Assembly: GCA_047638695.1 (NCBI GenBank)
Contig: JBLINY010000108.1
Location: 1 to 14,903 of the forward strand
Direction of reading: 5' to 3'
DNA from: JAHECQ01 sp047638695
Lineage (GTDB): Bacteria > Actinomycetota > Acidimicrobiia > Acidimicrobiales > SZUA-35
DNA length: 14,903 bases
In this document: piece by piece, positions 14,641-14,903 of the stretch
Numbering within the stretch: the stretch's first letter is position 1
How the letters are laid out: every line of letters begins with the position of its first letter
Notes under the pieces: model-generated
Seen by the model: the letters and a program-made list of their open reading frames with translations, nothing else
Told to the model about the DNA's origin: nothing
The model's database searches: none
Translations under genes and position numbers: made by a program

Positions 14641-14903
14641 GGGTGGGCCCTCAGTCGGGGAGCTGCGTGTTTGTGGCCCTGGTGGTGTCCGGTGTATAGG
14701 TGGCGTGAGCTCATCGCAGGCGCTGGTATGGAACAGGAGAACCTGTCGTTCCGATAGTGATGGCCAGCTGTGCTGGCCGCGAGAGGGAGAACCACAAGCA
14801 GCTGAAACTGTGAGTGGGAGAGTACCGATGCGGGGCACAGGGGCGGACCGGCTCGTAGTAGCGATGAAGGCCCTGTAATGGGGTCGGAGCGAAGGGGCCG
14901 GGC
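14641..14903 (+). mobile_element. 5' RNA part of a group II intron, running off the window
   Basis: The right end resembles the conserved RNA that precedes the reverse transcriptase ORF of bacterial group II introns: GGTATGGAACAGGAGAACC (14725-14743), GAGTGGGAGAGTACCGATGC (14812-14831), then CACAGGGGCGGA, GGCTCGTAGTAGCGATGAAG and GGAGCGAAGGGGCC. It is rich in short hairpins: GGA-ACAGG/CCTGT-TCC (14730-14752) and GGCCAGC/GCTGGCC (14762-14778). The recognition is from memory of such introns. The 5' boundary is not fixed: no clear GUGYG start was found, so it could begin earlier or be truncated. The RT/maturase would lie to the right of the window. Confidence 0.6.

Noticed and set aside
14396..14878. 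Rightward 160-codon ORF at the right end
   Set aside because: It spans the intron-like structured RNA, and its end (MRGTGADRLVVAMKAL) is what translating that RNA would give, so it is not a separate gene.

Overview
The window looks like chromosomal DNA of a moderately GC-rich actinobacterium. The main reasons are a MerR-type HspR repressor encoded inside the dnaK operon, a HAIR-like operator next to a SigH/SigR-type promoter, frequent GTG starts, and promoters placed for leaderless mRNAs. An acidimicrobial lineage is my best guess from the protein flavour, but I could not test it.

Layout. 1-204: three tandem copies of a 68-bp unit, then a hairpin terminator. 250-1029 (-): a probable exported HEMGH zinc metalloprotease. 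1030-1380: a divergent regulatory region with the HAIR-like operator and the ECF-type promoter. 1381-7893 (+): a compact heat-shock operon dnaK-grpE-dnaJ-hspR-clpB in which four of the five genes touch or overlap. 7900-8745 (-): a PhyH-type Fe(II)/2-oxoglutarate dioxygenase, converging on clpB with 6 nt between stops. 8820-10100 (+): purA, probably leaderless. 10121-11413 (-): a zinc-finger protein with a long disordered tail. 11519-12934 (+): purB. 12941-13357 (-): a small basic, probably nucleic-acid-binding protein, converging on purB with 6 nt between stops.

From about 13358 to the right end the character changes. No convincing intact protein gene is present. This part holds a perfect 20-bp palindrome, a strong bidirectional hairpin terminator, the 3' half only of a tRNA-Phe gene cut at the anticodon loop, a helically phased TGACC cluster, and at the extreme right a sequence that looks like the 5' RNA part of a group II intron whose reverse transcriptase would lie beyond the window. 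The simplest reading is that 13926/13927 is an edge (att-like scar) of an element inserted into tRNA-Phe, extending rightward.

Function. DnaK, DnaJ and GrpE form the Hsp70 cycle, ClpB pulls apart aggregates together with DnaK, and HspR should repress the whole operon. PurA and PurB carry out the two steps from IMP to AMP and lie about 1.4 kb apart, separated by one opposite-strand gene.
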